Shown: in pieces, positions 34,419 through 49,069 of the stretch
Position numbering within the stretch: the first letter of the stretch is position 1
Layout: every line of letters begins with the position of its first letter
Source: Pogostemon cablin
Lineage: Eukaryota > Streptophyta > Magnoliopsida > Lamiales > Lamiaceae
DNA length: 64,000 nt
Assembly (NCBI GenBank): GCA_023678885.1
Contig: CM042957.1
Location: 2,061,648-2,125,647 of the forward strand
Reading direction: 5' to 3'
Notes under the pieces: model-generated
Told to the model about the DNA's origin: nothing
Seen by the model: the letters and a program-made list of their open reading frames with translations, nothing else
The model's database searches: none
Position numbers and translations under genes: made by a program

Positions 34419-37400
34419 TCATTCAACTTCTTGGATGATTCTCTTTTTACGCAACGGATCCCTTGGTATGCTACCAGGTGCACTGTGAGCTCTCCTTCTC
34501 TCGTCTTTCTTTCTTTTAGCATCAGCCATGACACGACCCAGAAGAGTTGCTTTATAGATTGCTTTTGGCAAGTGTCTGTGCCTGTTAACATAACAATCAA
34601 GGACACTAAGATTTCCCAAACCCACAGAAGAAAAGCATCTTATCTGGTAATCAATCTGGTAATCAATGAAGACGCGCATGTTTCTTATAAATGTTTGCTA
34701 TTTCAATTCATCTTTCTTACCAAGCCCTTACCCCTTCTGATAAGTGATTCAAATAAGTTTGCATCAGGAAAAGAGTAACATCCCATTTTATCATTCATCA
34801 ATGGAAGAGCATACAACTATATTGGTATTGTGAAATACAAAATCAAGGTCTACAAAATTTGTACAGAGAAAAGCATGGACTATAGTAGGTCATCTCCATT
34901 TTTTTTAATCCACTACCACTATTCAACTGCTTTTACATGTACTCTATTAGGGAGCAAAAAAAGTACACTAGAAACTCTCAAAGACGGCAAACCAAACCTT
35001 AATACTATACATTAAGACTTAAGGGGAAAAATTCCACTGATTTGATATAATTGGATTCAGTTAAGCACAAAGACTAGCATATAATTAATAAATTGGAGTG
35101 TAGATTGTACCTGACTATGCGCTTAACCTCAGGAAGATGCTTGTAACGATTCTTAACAGCCTCCAGGTATTCATGTTTTTTCTTCTCTCTTGGCAAAAGC
35201 TGCCAATTTTGCAACGATTCAACAATGAGAGTAATAGGATGAAATGGTAACTTAGTATATCACCAAAAAATATAGGAGATATTCAAACTCAGATATAACA
35301 TGATATGCAACTCACAAGAACTACCCTTGAGGCCTATTTATATATTACTTAAAACATGCATGAGGTATTACAATCATCCCCTTGAAACTCTTGTTTCATT
35401 ATAAACAACCCCTTTCAACTAGAGAAATTTGTTGCAGGAAAAAAAGACAAGTGTGGCACTTGAAGGTTTTCAAAGATAGTCTGTTTCTAGTAATTAGGAT
35501 AAAATTCAATTGAGCTCTGTACAATTCCTAACAACACATTAATTTGGTTTACTAGACCTTAGACATTATTACTTTTCTGATAAGAAACAAAATATTCATA
35601 AAATAAAATGCAAGTAAAATTTTAGTCTACTTGATCTCTGACGCTCACTTGGCATTTTCTACCAGGCGTCGACGTTTCGTATGCTATAAAACCTAATCAT
35701 CAAAAGTTCACCTCTACCTAAACAACCTTGGGCCTTAGTTCTAAAAGGATCCTAAGACTAAGGAAGAAAAAAAAGAATATATTAACTCATAGTCTTGGAA
35801 TAAAACCACCTATTAGGGCACGAGATTGAAGATTCTATTACAAGGTGAAATGCATTGACAGATGCAACAAAAGATAAAGATGATAATGGGAAAAGAAGAG
35901 ATCCATACCACTCCTAATTGTTCAGATGCTTTAGCCTTCCAAAGTCGAAGGTTGGTATCGTCACTACCAGAGAGAACATAACTTCCATCGTAGCTGAACT
36001 TAACACAAAATACCCTAAATAGCAAAAACAGATGTATCAGGATGCATTCGAATCAAATATGAAGTATCAACTATCTAATATATATATAGCCAATGAAACC
36101 ACATCATCAAATAGAGAGGGATTATCATTAACATAGCTAGATTTCTATTAAGACCTTTGCATTCTCTTTGTATGATAGACTTCTCGGCTGTGACCACCAT
36201 TATATTGGAATATTCTAATCTGCACGAAGCAATATACAGTGACATGTATAAGAAATGGAACAATAGTTAAATAAACAAAAAAAGATGGGAAGATGAATAA
36301 AACTTACAGTTCTATCATATGATCCAGTTACAAATTCACGACCGCTTGGTGAGTAATTAATATCCATTCTACAAAATGGACATGAAAGATGATATAATTA
36401 ATTATATCATACTGGATGACATCTGCAGCTTGGGATGTCTTTACACTACAAAAGACTAGTCTAGTACACTTACACTGCAGAAACATGGTCTTTGTGAACG
36501 CATCTTGCTGCCTCAAATTTTCGATAATCATAGCTATAACAATTGCTATCTTCATTTGCCTACAATAATATAATAAATTCAAACGTTTTTCTGAATAAGA
36601 CAAGGGAATTAAAGCTCCTAGCTTATAGTGCGTGCAACTATTTTGAACGTGTTTTCAGGAGCTCTCCAACTGCCTTGACAGTACACAAGGAAAAGAACTT
36701 GAAAAGCAAGACACATCAGAAATTCAGTATCATCAAGGAAAAATCACTACACAAATACACAGCACAGAAAACAGTAAACTACAGATAGGATCTTTTAAAT
36801 ATATTACATCCACATTCCACAAACAGAACACAGACTAATAAATTCCTTTATCTTCCTTAAGAAAATTCAAGCTTCAAGTGTCAAGAGTTTTTTTTTTTTT
36901 TTTTTTTTGGTAAAGCCTGTGTCAGTCCTTGGTTCAGCATCCAAAACAACAAGGTAAAAGAAAGAAAATTAGTTCCACAATTGGCTTACAGCTGTAAAGT
37001 TCATTGGCTCCATTGGGTTCCACGCTATTGAATTAGTTTTAGTCTGTCAAAGAAGAGAAGAATACTTAGGACGAATATTTATATATTAAAATGGAGAATA
37101 AACAATGTCAGGTAGCTTTTATGAGAAACAAGGATAAACAAACACATGGCATTGCAATGTTTAAACAATAAGTGAAATTGAAACTTTGCAGCTTCCAACA
37201 AAAGAAACTCACCAGTTTGATTTTTTAGCAATACAAAACCCATACACCAAGATATTAGTCTATGATATGTTGAGTTTTCAATAATATGAGTCATATGACA
37301 GCTATAAATGAACTGTAGTGCATATGCACACATTAGGAATACGTAATTCAGTGAAAACAAGATTTTTAAATACGATAGCATCATAAAAATAGATTCACTC

Positions 37401-39438
37401 ACACTCATAATAATCTTTAATACGATAAAGAAATATAAATAATACTCACCCTCATAATAATCTTTCTTGCAGGAGATGACATTCGTAGATCATATATAGT
37501 AATACTTCGGTCACTGCAATTGCAAAATTGAAATAGGATTAAACACAGCAGCCTAACTGCAAAAGTAACAGATAATAATCAGGCAAGATGCTCAGTAATA
37601 ATAGATATATTGACATCAACTGCAAAAAAGCCATTTGTTAACTCCAATGCGTAATTTAAGAACTCATTTTATTTAGACATTACGATTACAAATTAAATTA
37701 AATGGCTTCATTTTACATTGTTCACCCATGTCAACAAGTCATATTAAAGCTGCTTCATAAAAACTGCAGACCTGGCTGATGTTGCCAAAATATTTGGTTC
37801 TGCTGGATTAAACCGCACAGATATAGATGTATCTTTGCCCCATTCGAAACTGTTAATAGGCTGAGACCTGATTGAAAAGAGAATCACAAGTTGGAAACAT
37901 AAGCCGTTCCAAAATGGCAACAGAAGATTCTAAAAGACATTCAGATGAAACCTGTTGTGGTTCCATATATCGACTTGAGCTCCAGCAGTAGCAAAAAGGT
38001 CACCATTCCATTGGTGATCAACAGCCCTAAAAGGAGAACATAGAAATCATTCAAATAAAAGCTTTACAGAAAGCACAATAAAATTATAATAATCCATAAT
38101 ATTAAGATATTTCACATAAAAGCATATAATGTTACCAGAAGGCATTCTTCCAAACATAGACTGCTAGTTCCTGCCAGAAACCCAAGGTCACACAGAATTT
38201 GTTTAGACAAATAGAAGATAATCTGAGCAACCAGACTGGAACAATCTAAGAGATGGATAAATGATCACTAACCTTGCCTCCATCATTTAATGAGACATCA
38301 GATCCCATAAGAGAAGGATCGGGAACATTCCATAGCCTTACACTGAAAAGTGAAGGTCAGGATCATCAGAACAATTTTCAAACTATATCAGGTGAATCGT
38401 GTGCAGAACAAAAAAAGATTGAGACATATAGAGATAAGGCCTCACGTGGAATCATTCCCACATGAAACAAGGACATGACCATCTGTTGATACTGCCAGGC
38501 CCCGTACTGCACCTTGGTGACCAGGAAACTGGCAGACTGTCCGCCTAATTCACACCAAACATAAATTTCTCAGTGCATAGACAACTAAGACAATTTTCAT
38601 TGTTGAAAAACCTAGAAGATGTGTCCTTGATCTTTTTTTTTTTTTTTTTGAATGGCTTATCTACATATTCCATGCATATATCTATAAATTGGAGAGATTC
38701 TGTCTGACTTTCCTACATTTTGTAAAATAAGAAACCCAAAACAAGTCCAAGGCACTTATTGATGTTACCTAGAAGCCAAATCCCAAAGACGAATATCTGC
38801 AGGTAAAACACAGTAGACAAATTTTAGTTTTCAAATGATACCATAAAATACAAGAAACTCATTTCAAAATTCTCAATTAATAAGAAGAATATCAGAAAAC
38901 ACACACAGTCAATTATCTTTCAAAAAAAAAAATCAACCAAGAAACAACTTACGGAGTACTAATTTTTCAGTTGTACCAAACTATAAGATCACAACATATC
39001 AAAAAGGCAAGAAAAGGATCATACCCCCATCCATAGAACCAGAAATAACTCTCTTTAAATTACTTGGATCCATAACCATAGATGAAACTGCATCACCGTG
39101 CCCATCCAACGCCCCAATAAAAGGCCGTGCAAAAATCTAAACAAACAGAAATAAGCAACCATTCATTCAAATTGGAACATTCATATGAATCGAATCGAGA
39201 AAGAGGCACCTTATCCAATTTAGCCGCATTAACAGCGCGAACATACTCAACAGCTTTCTCTTGGGGTCGAAGGCTAGGATCGAAATTGCGGAAGACTCTC
39301 TGCAAAACGTTCAAAATTTAAGTATCCCCAGAGAAAATCAGATAATATGGCTATGCATTGAGACTGAAAAACCTGAAGGTCCTTGCTACGTTCTCGGGTG
39401 AATTCATCGGTAGAGCGAGAAATCACTTTCACCTTCAT
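34419..39438 (-). CDS. DCAF13: WD40 protein DCAF13/SOF1, ribosome biogenesis factor
   Basis: Homologue of yeast Sof1 and human DCAF13. It acts in the nucleolus in U3 snoRNA-dependent 18S rRNA processing and can serve as a CUL4-DDB1 substrate receptor. Seventeen exons, all GT-AG: 39373-39438, 39210-39299, 39025-39136, 38769-38796, 38446-38544, 38273-38342, 38136-38170, 37952-38026, 37772-37867, 37450-37513, 36990-37043, 36474-36559, 36308-36368, 36155-36219, 35909-36014, 35111-35199 and 34419-34581. They join without a frame error into 452 residues, the usual length. N-terminus MKVKVISRSTDEFTRE is typical. WD repeats include GALDGHGDAVSSM...IRLWDLASR, GHQGAVRGLAV...VRLWNVP, VYVWKNAFW and SGSDDTNLRLWKAKA. 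The C-terminal Sof1 domain holds LPREKKKHEYLEAVKNRYKH and RHLPKAIYKATLLGR with a basic tail. The start is the only ATG in frame before the first exon's donor. Confidence 0.95.
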
Positions 39439-39477
39439 TGTCTGAATGAAATTTTTGGCGCTAGAAGACGGAGCTTA

Positions 39478-39485
39478 AAACCCTA
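39478..39485 (+). promoter_or_regulatory. Telo-box in the DCAF13 leader
   Basis: AAACCCTA lies about 40 bp upstream of the DCAF13 start codon. Telo-boxes are enriched in promoters of plant ribosomal protein and ribosome biogenesis genes, which fits the gene's role. Function here is inferred. Confidence 0.45.
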
Positions 39486-39499
39486 GAGAGAAACTAAAC

Positions 39500-40576
39500 C
39501 TCAGTCTGAGCGTCGGGAAGAAAAAGAGCGTTTCTTGATGTTGCTGTACAAAACACGCTTCTTTTAAGAAAGATATATACGTACTAACGTACGAAAGCAT
39601 TGGCACGTTTCATAAAAATAAGGACCCGTAAGCACTTCAAAAGTGGGTCCCGCATACCATGCTATTGTCAAATTAACTAACCGCGACGGATAATTATTTT
39701 ATAATTATATTTAATAAGAGTTGTATTTTTGGATATATGCATTCAACATTAATATATATATATATATATAATAATATAATATAATAATATAATAGTAGTA
39801 AAGTATGAATTTGTAAAAGTTATAACTTATAATAACATGGGTAAATATTTACTAATATTTCATTAAATCAGCCATTATTCCATTTTTTTCCAGTACTTAC
39901 TAAAATTAAGTTAGTATTTTATGTAAAATTCTAGAGTATATCAGGTGCACCATATACGGAATTTATACAATAATAATAAATAAAAATTATACACTTTCTT
40001 AGTAAATCTTTTATTATTTTTTAATTAAAAAACAGAATATAAGAAAATTATACATTTACTAAACAATACATATATATATATATTGAATAAAATGAATACA
40101 CGAGTGAACTCAGATCCACAAGAATGCACAAGATAGCAACACCTATTTTATATACAAAATTATGAATATGATCTGATGATCTCAAATTCTAAAATCATTG
40201 ATCATTTCAATTCAAAAACTAACTCAACTTTTATTTCTATTGTCAAAATGAATTAAATAAATAAAACAGATTTTACGCTCTAAAATAAATACTGACAGCT
40301 TATCTGCCGACTGCTAAGGCCCAAGCTTTTTTTCCTCATTGCACAATTTTCCTTATCATTTAAATTAACCACTCTCACCAAATACGGAGTAAAATTTTGT
40401 TAATAAGCTCAGAATAATTCCCAGGATAGAGGGTGTGTTGGAAGATCAATTGTTCACAAATAAATATAATAAAACAAAAATCGAATTTCGTAAAATCAAA
40501 ACCCAATTTTTTTTTAATGAGGCAAGTTGTACTACTCTACATCAGGCTGTGTTCATAAAACAAAAATAAATCAGCT
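39500..40576. other. Intergenic between DCAF13 and RPN1
   Basis: Holds the DCAF13 promoter and the RPN1 3' flank. A degenerate TA/ATAAT microsatellite is at about 39751-39795. No gene was seen. Confidence 0.5.
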
Positions 40577-43500
40577 TCAATTCTCTTCTTTGTATTCTGG
40601 ATTCTCTTTTAAGATGACAAATCCCTCCAGAATAGGCGAAAGGGGAATGTATCTGCATACACAATTTAATGTTAGTGTGGTTGCATTTCAGTATGACAAA
40701 ATAAAAGGAACACCGCAGACACTACGCATCTCACTTCTCGGTTGCAAGCTCTGCTCTGTCCCCTGCGGACAGAAGAACTGGAGTCGAGTGGGTCTGGAAT
40801 CCTGTTATTGTCTTGGGACGACCTGCCTGACCAACCACATCGACAGCTTGACCCACACGGACGGGAACAGAGAGAGGTTTCAAGTTCTCATCCACAGTCA
40901 TCAACATTCTTGGCTGTAGAGAACAATATCATAAGCAGAGAGCCAATAGAAAAACTGAGAAGATAACAGAGTTCAAAGAGGCGTTATTCGGCTAACCTGC
41001 ATGGCCAGGACAAGGAAGTATAGAACATAATGATACTTCCCCAAGATGATAGATTTCATATCAAGGCATGCGTGTAGCATAATCACAAGTCCAGCAAGTG
41101 AGGTCCTGGAAGAGGGAAGAAATCAGTCAAGAGTAAGATGATGTAGTATTAGTACAAATTGTGAAACATACATGTGAAGATTTATGAAATTAAACGTAAG
41201 AATATATTTAGGGATTTATCTACATTATCTTCATTTTTGGACCTAATCCAGCTAGGGTGGACTTTAAGCCGAAAACTTACGGGGACATCAGAAAACGTTC
41301 TGAATGATATGGAGAAAGCGTCAACAACCCTTTGCCGAGATGGACAAGGCCTTGGGCAATGCGGACCTGTAAAATTTGCAATGTATATATATGAAATATT
41401 ACCAGATTTGAATGTATGAGAACCTAATGGTACAATAAGTAGATTTAAATCCATACACAAAACAGAAGGCCAGCATCCTTGTAGTAATAGCTTGACAGAT
41501 TGCGAAGCATTCCAGCTATTCTGGCATTGTTGGTTCCAGCACCAATCAAACCCAATGATATGATGGCCGCCTACAAATTCGAAATGAATACACGGGAATA
41601 AACAAACAAACCAGATAAAAATTAGAAGGAAAAAAAAAGGTCTGCTTAATTTCATAATTCCATACCATTGCAACTTCTGAGTCTGCATCATGACTGAGCC
41701 TACTTAATGTGTCCATGACATTGACCTGTTCAAACAAGTAGATAAAACATATAATCACAACAGTATAGCTCAAACCCTTATAAAGAATTGTGAATAAATG
41801 AATCCCACACAACATAATATTCTATTAGAATTACTCATAAAGGTGAGGTACTATATATATAACCCCACTATATATTGTTGTTAAACTGCTTCTTAAAGAC
41901 ACATTACATCACAAAGATAGTCACGTTTCCACAAAGGGCAAGTCTGTAGAACCAATATAACATGTCCATCACTTCTGGAGGAATAGGGAGGTAGACGTAG
42001 CTTATCCCTTAGAAAGAAACCATGAATAAATTAATCTTAAGAAAATGATACAAAGTCATTCTGACTGCAAAAACCAGTAATTTCCCTATTAATTTTTCAA
42101 CTGGCTTTTAACGCCACATAAACTAATGAAGATACTGAAACTTCCATAACAGAACTGGTCTAGAGATCCTATCACCACAGGCAGACACTTATTTAGAATA
42201 TCCAGAACCAGTTCTCAGAACCTTGTGGGGAATAAGACTAAAAAAAGATCACCTTAGGATTAGATATACAAAGGAGACCAAGTGCTAAAGGAACCGCCCT
42301 CCTAATGTTCTGCTCCCCATATTGCAGAAGATGCTCTAATGAACGAATAGCCATCTCAAGCCCAAGTTCTTCAGCCATTGCTACCATAGCGATTCCGAGA
42401 ACAGCTGGCCCCTGGTACGACTCACCCTTCTCAAGATGTTGGGCACACTGACCAAGGAAGTGTTGAACCTGAAAGAGGCAAATGAAATTAGCAAAAACTG
42501 TTGACTCTGAAACTGGCTTTCCCAAAAGAACCTTCCAGGATTTATAACCTTCAAAACGTTCCCAGTTCCAGCATACGCACAAGACAGTAGGGTCATGTCA
42601 CAATGCTTTCTAATTTTTTCATTAAAAGTCTTGGAAACTTCAGCTGTAGCTTCAACACTATCCTGTCATAGATTTAGATGAAGTGTTAATATAGCTAATT
42701 GAGCGTTAAATGGACAGAGTGAAATGCATCGACATTTTACATGGTATTCCTGCTAAAGAAGCTAACAATAATTTTAAATCTGTTAATACTAATGTACATA
42801 CAGAAAATCCATAATTACCTGCTTCCCAAGATACAGAAGACCAAGACCCAAAGGCAAGAAACGAGCCAAGGGATCCCCCAATTCGGCCTCACTGCGATCC
42901 ATCAATGCAAATATTATTGCCTGGGCGACATCTTCATTACAGGAACCCACATATACCAAACCCAGAGAGATTGCAGTAAATGCAACAACATCTAGAGGAG
43001 TCTTCCCATCAAGTACAGGCATTAATACACTTCGAACCTGAGGAATACATCACAAAGAAAGGTAAATTGCAGATCCACCAGATCCATAAAAAATAGGAGT
43101 ACACAATTTCACTTATAAGAAATTTAAAACGCCCAGTTGTTTGATAAGTAATAGAGAAGAAACTCACTTGCTCATTCTGAGAACCTGCATATGCAAGACC
43201 TAGACCCATTATGGCCCCTATTTTAATTGAAGAATCTTCTTTGTCAACATAATCTGCCAAAAGAGCCAATGCCTGAAAAAACAAGGGATAAATATCAGTA
43301 AGAGCCCAAGACCAACTCATGCATAAATTTCTCTCTGTTGGTTGTATATATTATGGACGTGTAAATAACAAATTGAATCTTACAGGATCACACTCATTCT
43401 GGACGTTACAGTTTACAATTCCAACTCCTAATAATGCACCAGCAATGACATGGGTGTCTGTGCTGTGGAAATACTTATCAAGCTGAGCAAGTCCAGAATC

Positions 43501-46500
43501 AACATCCCAAAGCAGAATCATGCCCTAAGGTGAAAAAGACAAAAAAATATTCCACTGACATTTTTTTGATTTGGCTATATTATTTTTAGCCAGCCACATG
43601 ACAGATTATCAAAAAGCGTGCCAGTACGCACCAGACTTGCAGCAGCACTGGCCTTCCCATGTTCCTTGTTTTTAAAGAGCCAGCTTGATGAGGAACCACC
43701 ACTTGATGCTTCAGATGGAACTGTCATCAACTTATCCTGCATACATACAATAATAAAAGCACAAGGATTAATACAGTAGAGGATATAAAAAAAATAAAAA
43801 AACTCCTATTAAGATATGAACTAAAATATTACAATACAAACCTGACCAAACCCTGCATTGACAAATGCATTGACAAAGGTTGCTGCCAAATTCTGCCTGG
43901 CAGAATCAACAGTACCTCCGCCACTACCACGACCATCAAGTAGATGTGCCTGCAGAATCCACAAAAAATAAATAAATAAATAAATAATTTGGCACTCAAG
44001 GAATATAATTTAAGCATTATATTAAAGTTTGGCAGATAAAATATGTAAAGAACACAGACAAGCAATGCAAGGCAATAACACCGACATCAAAATTCAAAAT
44101 AAGAAAAAAAATCAAAAGGACAGAAAAAAGGAGCAAGATGCAGAAAGTATGGCAGACCAGAGCAGTAATACTAGATGAGTAAGACCTTGTAAATATCTTC
44201 AGGAGACTTAGGCTCCATAACTTCAATATCACGAGCAAGTGTAAGATAGCCTTCATTCAACTTAGTATTGTTGATGATGTCTTGCAAAGCTTCCTTTTCT
44301 TCTTCATCTGCAACCATTGATTCTTCAATCTCAAAAGCAACGCCCTGTGTGTGAAAAAGGAAATAAGCACATTTAAATATTATGAAATTCAGGCAAGATT
44401 AAATTCTGGATTGTCTAAACACTAAAAACAGCCATGCTCACTTTCCTCATGCATCAATTGTACCCAGAGTAAAATTATTATTAAACGAAATGTAAACCTG
44501 AGTTCATAATACACATCTGAAATCAGAAGTCAGAAATACTTAACACAGAAGTAGACGTTGGAATATGGGTACTAAACCTTAATTGTACTGCACTGTCAAT
44601 ATAAAGCAAAATTTGAAAGCTTGGTTCTTTATAATTACAAACCTTCGTTGGGAAGGATAAGAAAGATAATAGATTTATAAAGGTGAGGAATCACAATGCA
44701 ATGACTCTGATTCCAGCCCAAATATAGATAAATGGGGGATTCCCAGAAGTGAGGAAAAAAATTACTATTTACCATTCTATTACGGCATTACCTTAACAAC
44801 AAGCAAACACCTATCATGTCTTTCACATCATCCCACCCACTTAGAACATCAAGTCCAGATAACTTACATGCCGGGCCAGGATGAAACAAAATTGCTGCCT
44901 TTTGAGTGGATCTTTACAAAATTGGAAAAGCTGTTTTACATACTGCAAACAGAGATCAAGTCATAAGATTGGAAAGTTGAAACAAAATTTTTATAGTTTT
45001 GACTAGTAAACAAGGCAACATATAATATCTGGGGTCTTCATTTTCTAACCAAAAATATAAAATCAGTCCGAAATCCATTAAGGTAAAGAAGGCATCATAA
45101 TCGTACTAAAGTACAAACCTGAATATTATCAAGAGACAAGGCTATCTGCAGTGCTCGTGGATACTCTTCAAATTTCATATAAATTGAATGCGCAATATCC
45201 AAAACTAATATGTCATCTGGTCCAGGTAGGTATCTAAATGTTTTTAACAGTAGCATAAAGATTAGTTAGTATCACCAAAAGTTGAGTAAAATATATCAAG
45301 AGGGGTGCCACATAACATTCAGAAACTATATCCGTTAGAAGTGAAATAAATTACTCATTTTTAAGAAAAAAGGAAAAAAAGCTACAGGTACTCTTAAAGT
45401 GGGAGGTTGAAAGCTGAAAGCAAGTTCAATACAGCACAATGGCCCTAATCAAGCTTTCCAGGAGCCAAGATCTATAGACCAAACAAAAGATCACTAATAT
45501 CTCCCAAAGAGAAAGCTCAGACAACAGAGTCAAGAAGAGATTATATCTTTATCTGAACTAATGAGTCAAAATTCAGTTATTAATTATCATACATTGAATG
45601 TTAACACCCAACAATCCTTGAATTATGTAAATATTGGTAATTGATCAAAATCAGTTTACAGCATTGACTTGAGACAAGAGAGATCTCCTATTACAAAATG
45701 TTTAGCAAGATAAGTGAGAAAAAACCAGTCAGAGAAGGAGTCTGGAATCAGCTTACTTTGCGGAACTAGTAAGATATAGACATGTCCTGTTATAATTTGC
45801 ACTGTCCACATGCTCCACCAGCAGATCAAGGTCTTCGACCTGATAGAGATAACTTCAGATATAAGATTCTTAAGTAATAGCACAAGAAAGTAGTTAGAAG
45901 GACTGACCTCCATCAGAAGATCCACCGCCTCAGGCTCAGCATTATGCTGCAGATACATGAAAAACCCATGTTCAGTTTCATGTTATAATAAAGAAAAATA
46001 AGATAAAAATGCTTCAACTGACAAAATCAATTATTATGGTATGTAAACTGTAGATTATGAATCTTCTATTCTGCTATTATTCGTTAATATTAAAACAAAA
46101 ATGCATAACATGAACAATAATTAAAGAGGATCATACCTTCATGTGGAATGCAACAATTTGAACCACCAGATCCATTAGGTCATCAATTTGGGCTTCTTCG
46201 CTCTGCAATAAATCATTTGGGGATTAAAAAAAAAAAGCTATTGATGACACATACCCCTTCCAACAGACAGGCTAAATAGTAACAGAAATAGAATATTTTT
46301 TATGATTCTAACCTGCCGTTTTGCATACTCTTGAGAAATTTCCCCAGCCAAGTTCCTGTATAGATAAATCACATTTTTGCAACTTAATATCAAACCCAGG
46401 CAAAGGTTTTCAGCTTATACTAAAAAACTATAAAGACATCACACCTGATTGATGTTTTAAATACAAAAAATATTTTTTAAAAGAAAATCCCTAACATCTC

Positions 46501-49064
46501 ATATTATAATTCATGCATTAGATTTCTGTTGAAAGAGTTCACCATGAAAACAGCTTGAATAAATTAACAAAAGCAGCGAGATCCCAACCTGACATATTCA
46601 TGACCCCATGAACCGATATCACCATCCGAGCCAACTAATCTGTATTTCAAGCTCTCCTGGAATGAAATTCAAAGTTTTCACGTATCACACATGAAAATTT
46701 ACTAAGAAATTCTATCAAACAAAAGAACCAAAAGAAAAGAAACTGGTGAAAACAAACTACAGAGAAATCGCAGCAGTATAACCCTCATAGGATACATTAG
46801 AGGATTGCTATTTTAGTCTTAGATACTTTATGTGCTAAGACGAAACTATAATTACTAAAATCCAGCTCGTATTTCGAGCATCATGCTACCACCTGCATGA
46901 GAAGCAAAAAAATAAAAGAAAAGAAAAGAAAACCCAATGGTTTTTACTTTTTGAAAAGGACTTCAGTGGGGCTCAGAATGATTTGTGAAGTTCAAATATA
47001 TTCATGTTTGTTAGTGGAAGTCATCCTCTGTTCCGAGACTTAGACAGAGAATATTAGTGTCATGGGAGAGAATATTGAAAAAATGACCCCATAATAAGAT
47101 TCTACGAAAGATAGCATCTAATGTGAGCAGACATGAATGGAATCAAACAAAGATCCTTCACAAGGAGGTCTACAAAATAACAAACCAGGATGAACTTCTG
47201 CATCTTTTAAATGAAATAATATTAAGCACTATTTATTTATTTACAAGCTTGATAGTGGGTACTAAGCATTAATGTAAACTTAAAGTTAATAAAGTAACTT
47301 CCAACACATCAATTTAACTTAATGATTTGATATACAGCCGAATGAAGATATATAATAAGTGATGAATGTAGCAGGCACTTCATAACAGCAGTAACATTAG
47401 GTGTGAATTCTATTGATTGATGTCTGCACACAGAGATGATGATTTTGCAATTGAAATATACATGATATAGAAAAAGAATTGTAAATAATTTGATAATGTA
47501 GCAAGTGGTACAGCGTACCCTTTCTCCTTCGGGGGACATTGTCAATGCCAAAACAGAAAGTATATCAGCAAGCAGCTTCTGAAGGGGAAAAGAAAGAAAA
47601 TATTAATTTATCCAAATGATATCTACACTGCAGACAGATAAGCGAATAAAATAGCATATTCAATAATTACTACCTTTAAATCTGAATCTGCCATTTTCTC
47701 ATATTGTGCTTGTAGAGTGGCATAATGAGGCCGTAAGAACTTCAGTGGCTTTGGTACTGAAGTCATTGAACTGGTAGCAGTGCGTATTTCTTGCCTAAAA
47801 AAATGGGGAAAAAAAGAAGTGAAGATGATAAAAACTATGATCTCTATCCATAGCTTTTTTAGTATGATAATTAGAATCAAAACTCTAAAGCTGAAATAAA
47901 ATGAAATAACCTGAGTCCTAAGCCAAACTGATCATGTATATTATGCATGTTTGTGTACAAAGAACATAGATTTAAATAAAAAATATTATAAAAGAAATAA
48001 ATTTTATATATTATACAGTCTGGTAGGACATTATAAGAAATCAAGTTAATGACACCACTTCTACTAATGCGGACAGATTAGAATTTTCTTTCTAAGGAGT
48101 TACACATCTAGAATGATACCAAAGTCGTGTCATTTGCAGGAGTCCACAATATATATCACGTTCTGCTATTTGTTCAATTCATTTTCTCAGACTAGAGTGA
48201 TAATTTTAGATTCTAGTATAAAACAAAATATCCTGAATCAATTTAATTCCAGTGGTCTTTATCAAGAGTTAAGATGCCAAGAACGTGCTAATGTAAGACA
48301 GGGTAATTGTGAGCCTAAAGGGCTAATAGACTTGGTGATTTAGTTTACTGACAAGAATTTAACGTAAACTAAATCTAAGAGTTAAGAAAGTACAATAACT
48401 GATTTCTGCAGAACTGAGATATAGATGTCAACAGCAATTAAGGATTTAGGATTCGAGAAATATAATCCTCTTTCATGTTCAAAACTAGCGCACCAATTTT
48501 TATTTAACTCAAAACTGCATCTCAGTTCTGTTTTTTAGTATTTTCAAACTTACTTAATATCTGTTCTCTCCTTTCTAGGGTTACAGGACAAAATTTTTAT
48601 TCTTCTCAATATTGAAAATAATTCATAGAAAAAAAAAGCATCTTATCACAAAAGCAGAGCACCATCAAGTATCTCTCAATTTTCTCAACTGAATAAATAC
48701 ACACCTCATGCTCTCTAGCGCAACTTTCTGCAATCCGGGATCTGTGTCTTGTACTCTCTCCACGTACAACTCCAACTGCTGTTTCAGGGCTAAGTCCTCC
48801 TCCGACTAAAATGTAAAAAAATAATAAGGGCACAAAATTCATGACTTCCACTTCAAACTTCAGCCAAGGACCAAAAAAATTAACCCACAAAATGAAAAAG
48901 TACATAAATTTCGAACTGGTCTATAGTATTCTACAACTTACAAGATCTTCGTCCTTCTTCTCATCCTTCTTTTTGGAATCTTTCGCCGGCACCTTGACAG
49001 GAGCCTGGTCTCTGGTGGCTCCACCACTAGCGCCGCTACCATTATTGGGTTCCGCCGGTGCCAT
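40577..49064 (-). CDS. RPN1: 26S proteasome regulatory subunit RPN1 (PSMD2)
   Basis: Largest base scaffold of the 19S proteasome cap, which docks ubiquitin receptors and the UBP6 deubiquitinase. Twenty-five exons read without frame error: 48942-49064, 48705-48805, 47674-47794, 47519-47578, 46589-46656, 46313-46355, 46137-46202, 45908-45946, 45757-45839, 45119-45233, 44868-44942, 44186-44344, 43842-43949, 43632-43736, 43384-43524, 43168-43272, 42819-43037, 42549-42662, 42253-42468, 41666-41725, 41457-41570, 41281-41366, 40997-41105, 40735-40913, 40577-40652. They give 894 residues; Arabidopsis RPN1a has 891. The Lys/Asp-rich N-terminus (KVPAKDSKKKDEKKDEDL) is typical. The proteasome/cyclosome repeats are visible as GAIMGLGLAYAGSQNE, AISLGLVYVGSCNED, LPLGLGLLYLGKQ, AVPLALGLLCISNP and AIISLGLIGAGTNN. 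The C-terminus has YIPLSPILEGFVILKENPEY. The start ATG at 49064 opens the conserved first exon. Confidence 0.97.
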
Positions 49065-49069
49065 CTGAG

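Noticed and set aside
41182..41691. 169-codon open frame on the minus strand
   Set aside because: It reads mostly in the wrong frame across RPN1 exons 21 and 22 and their intron.
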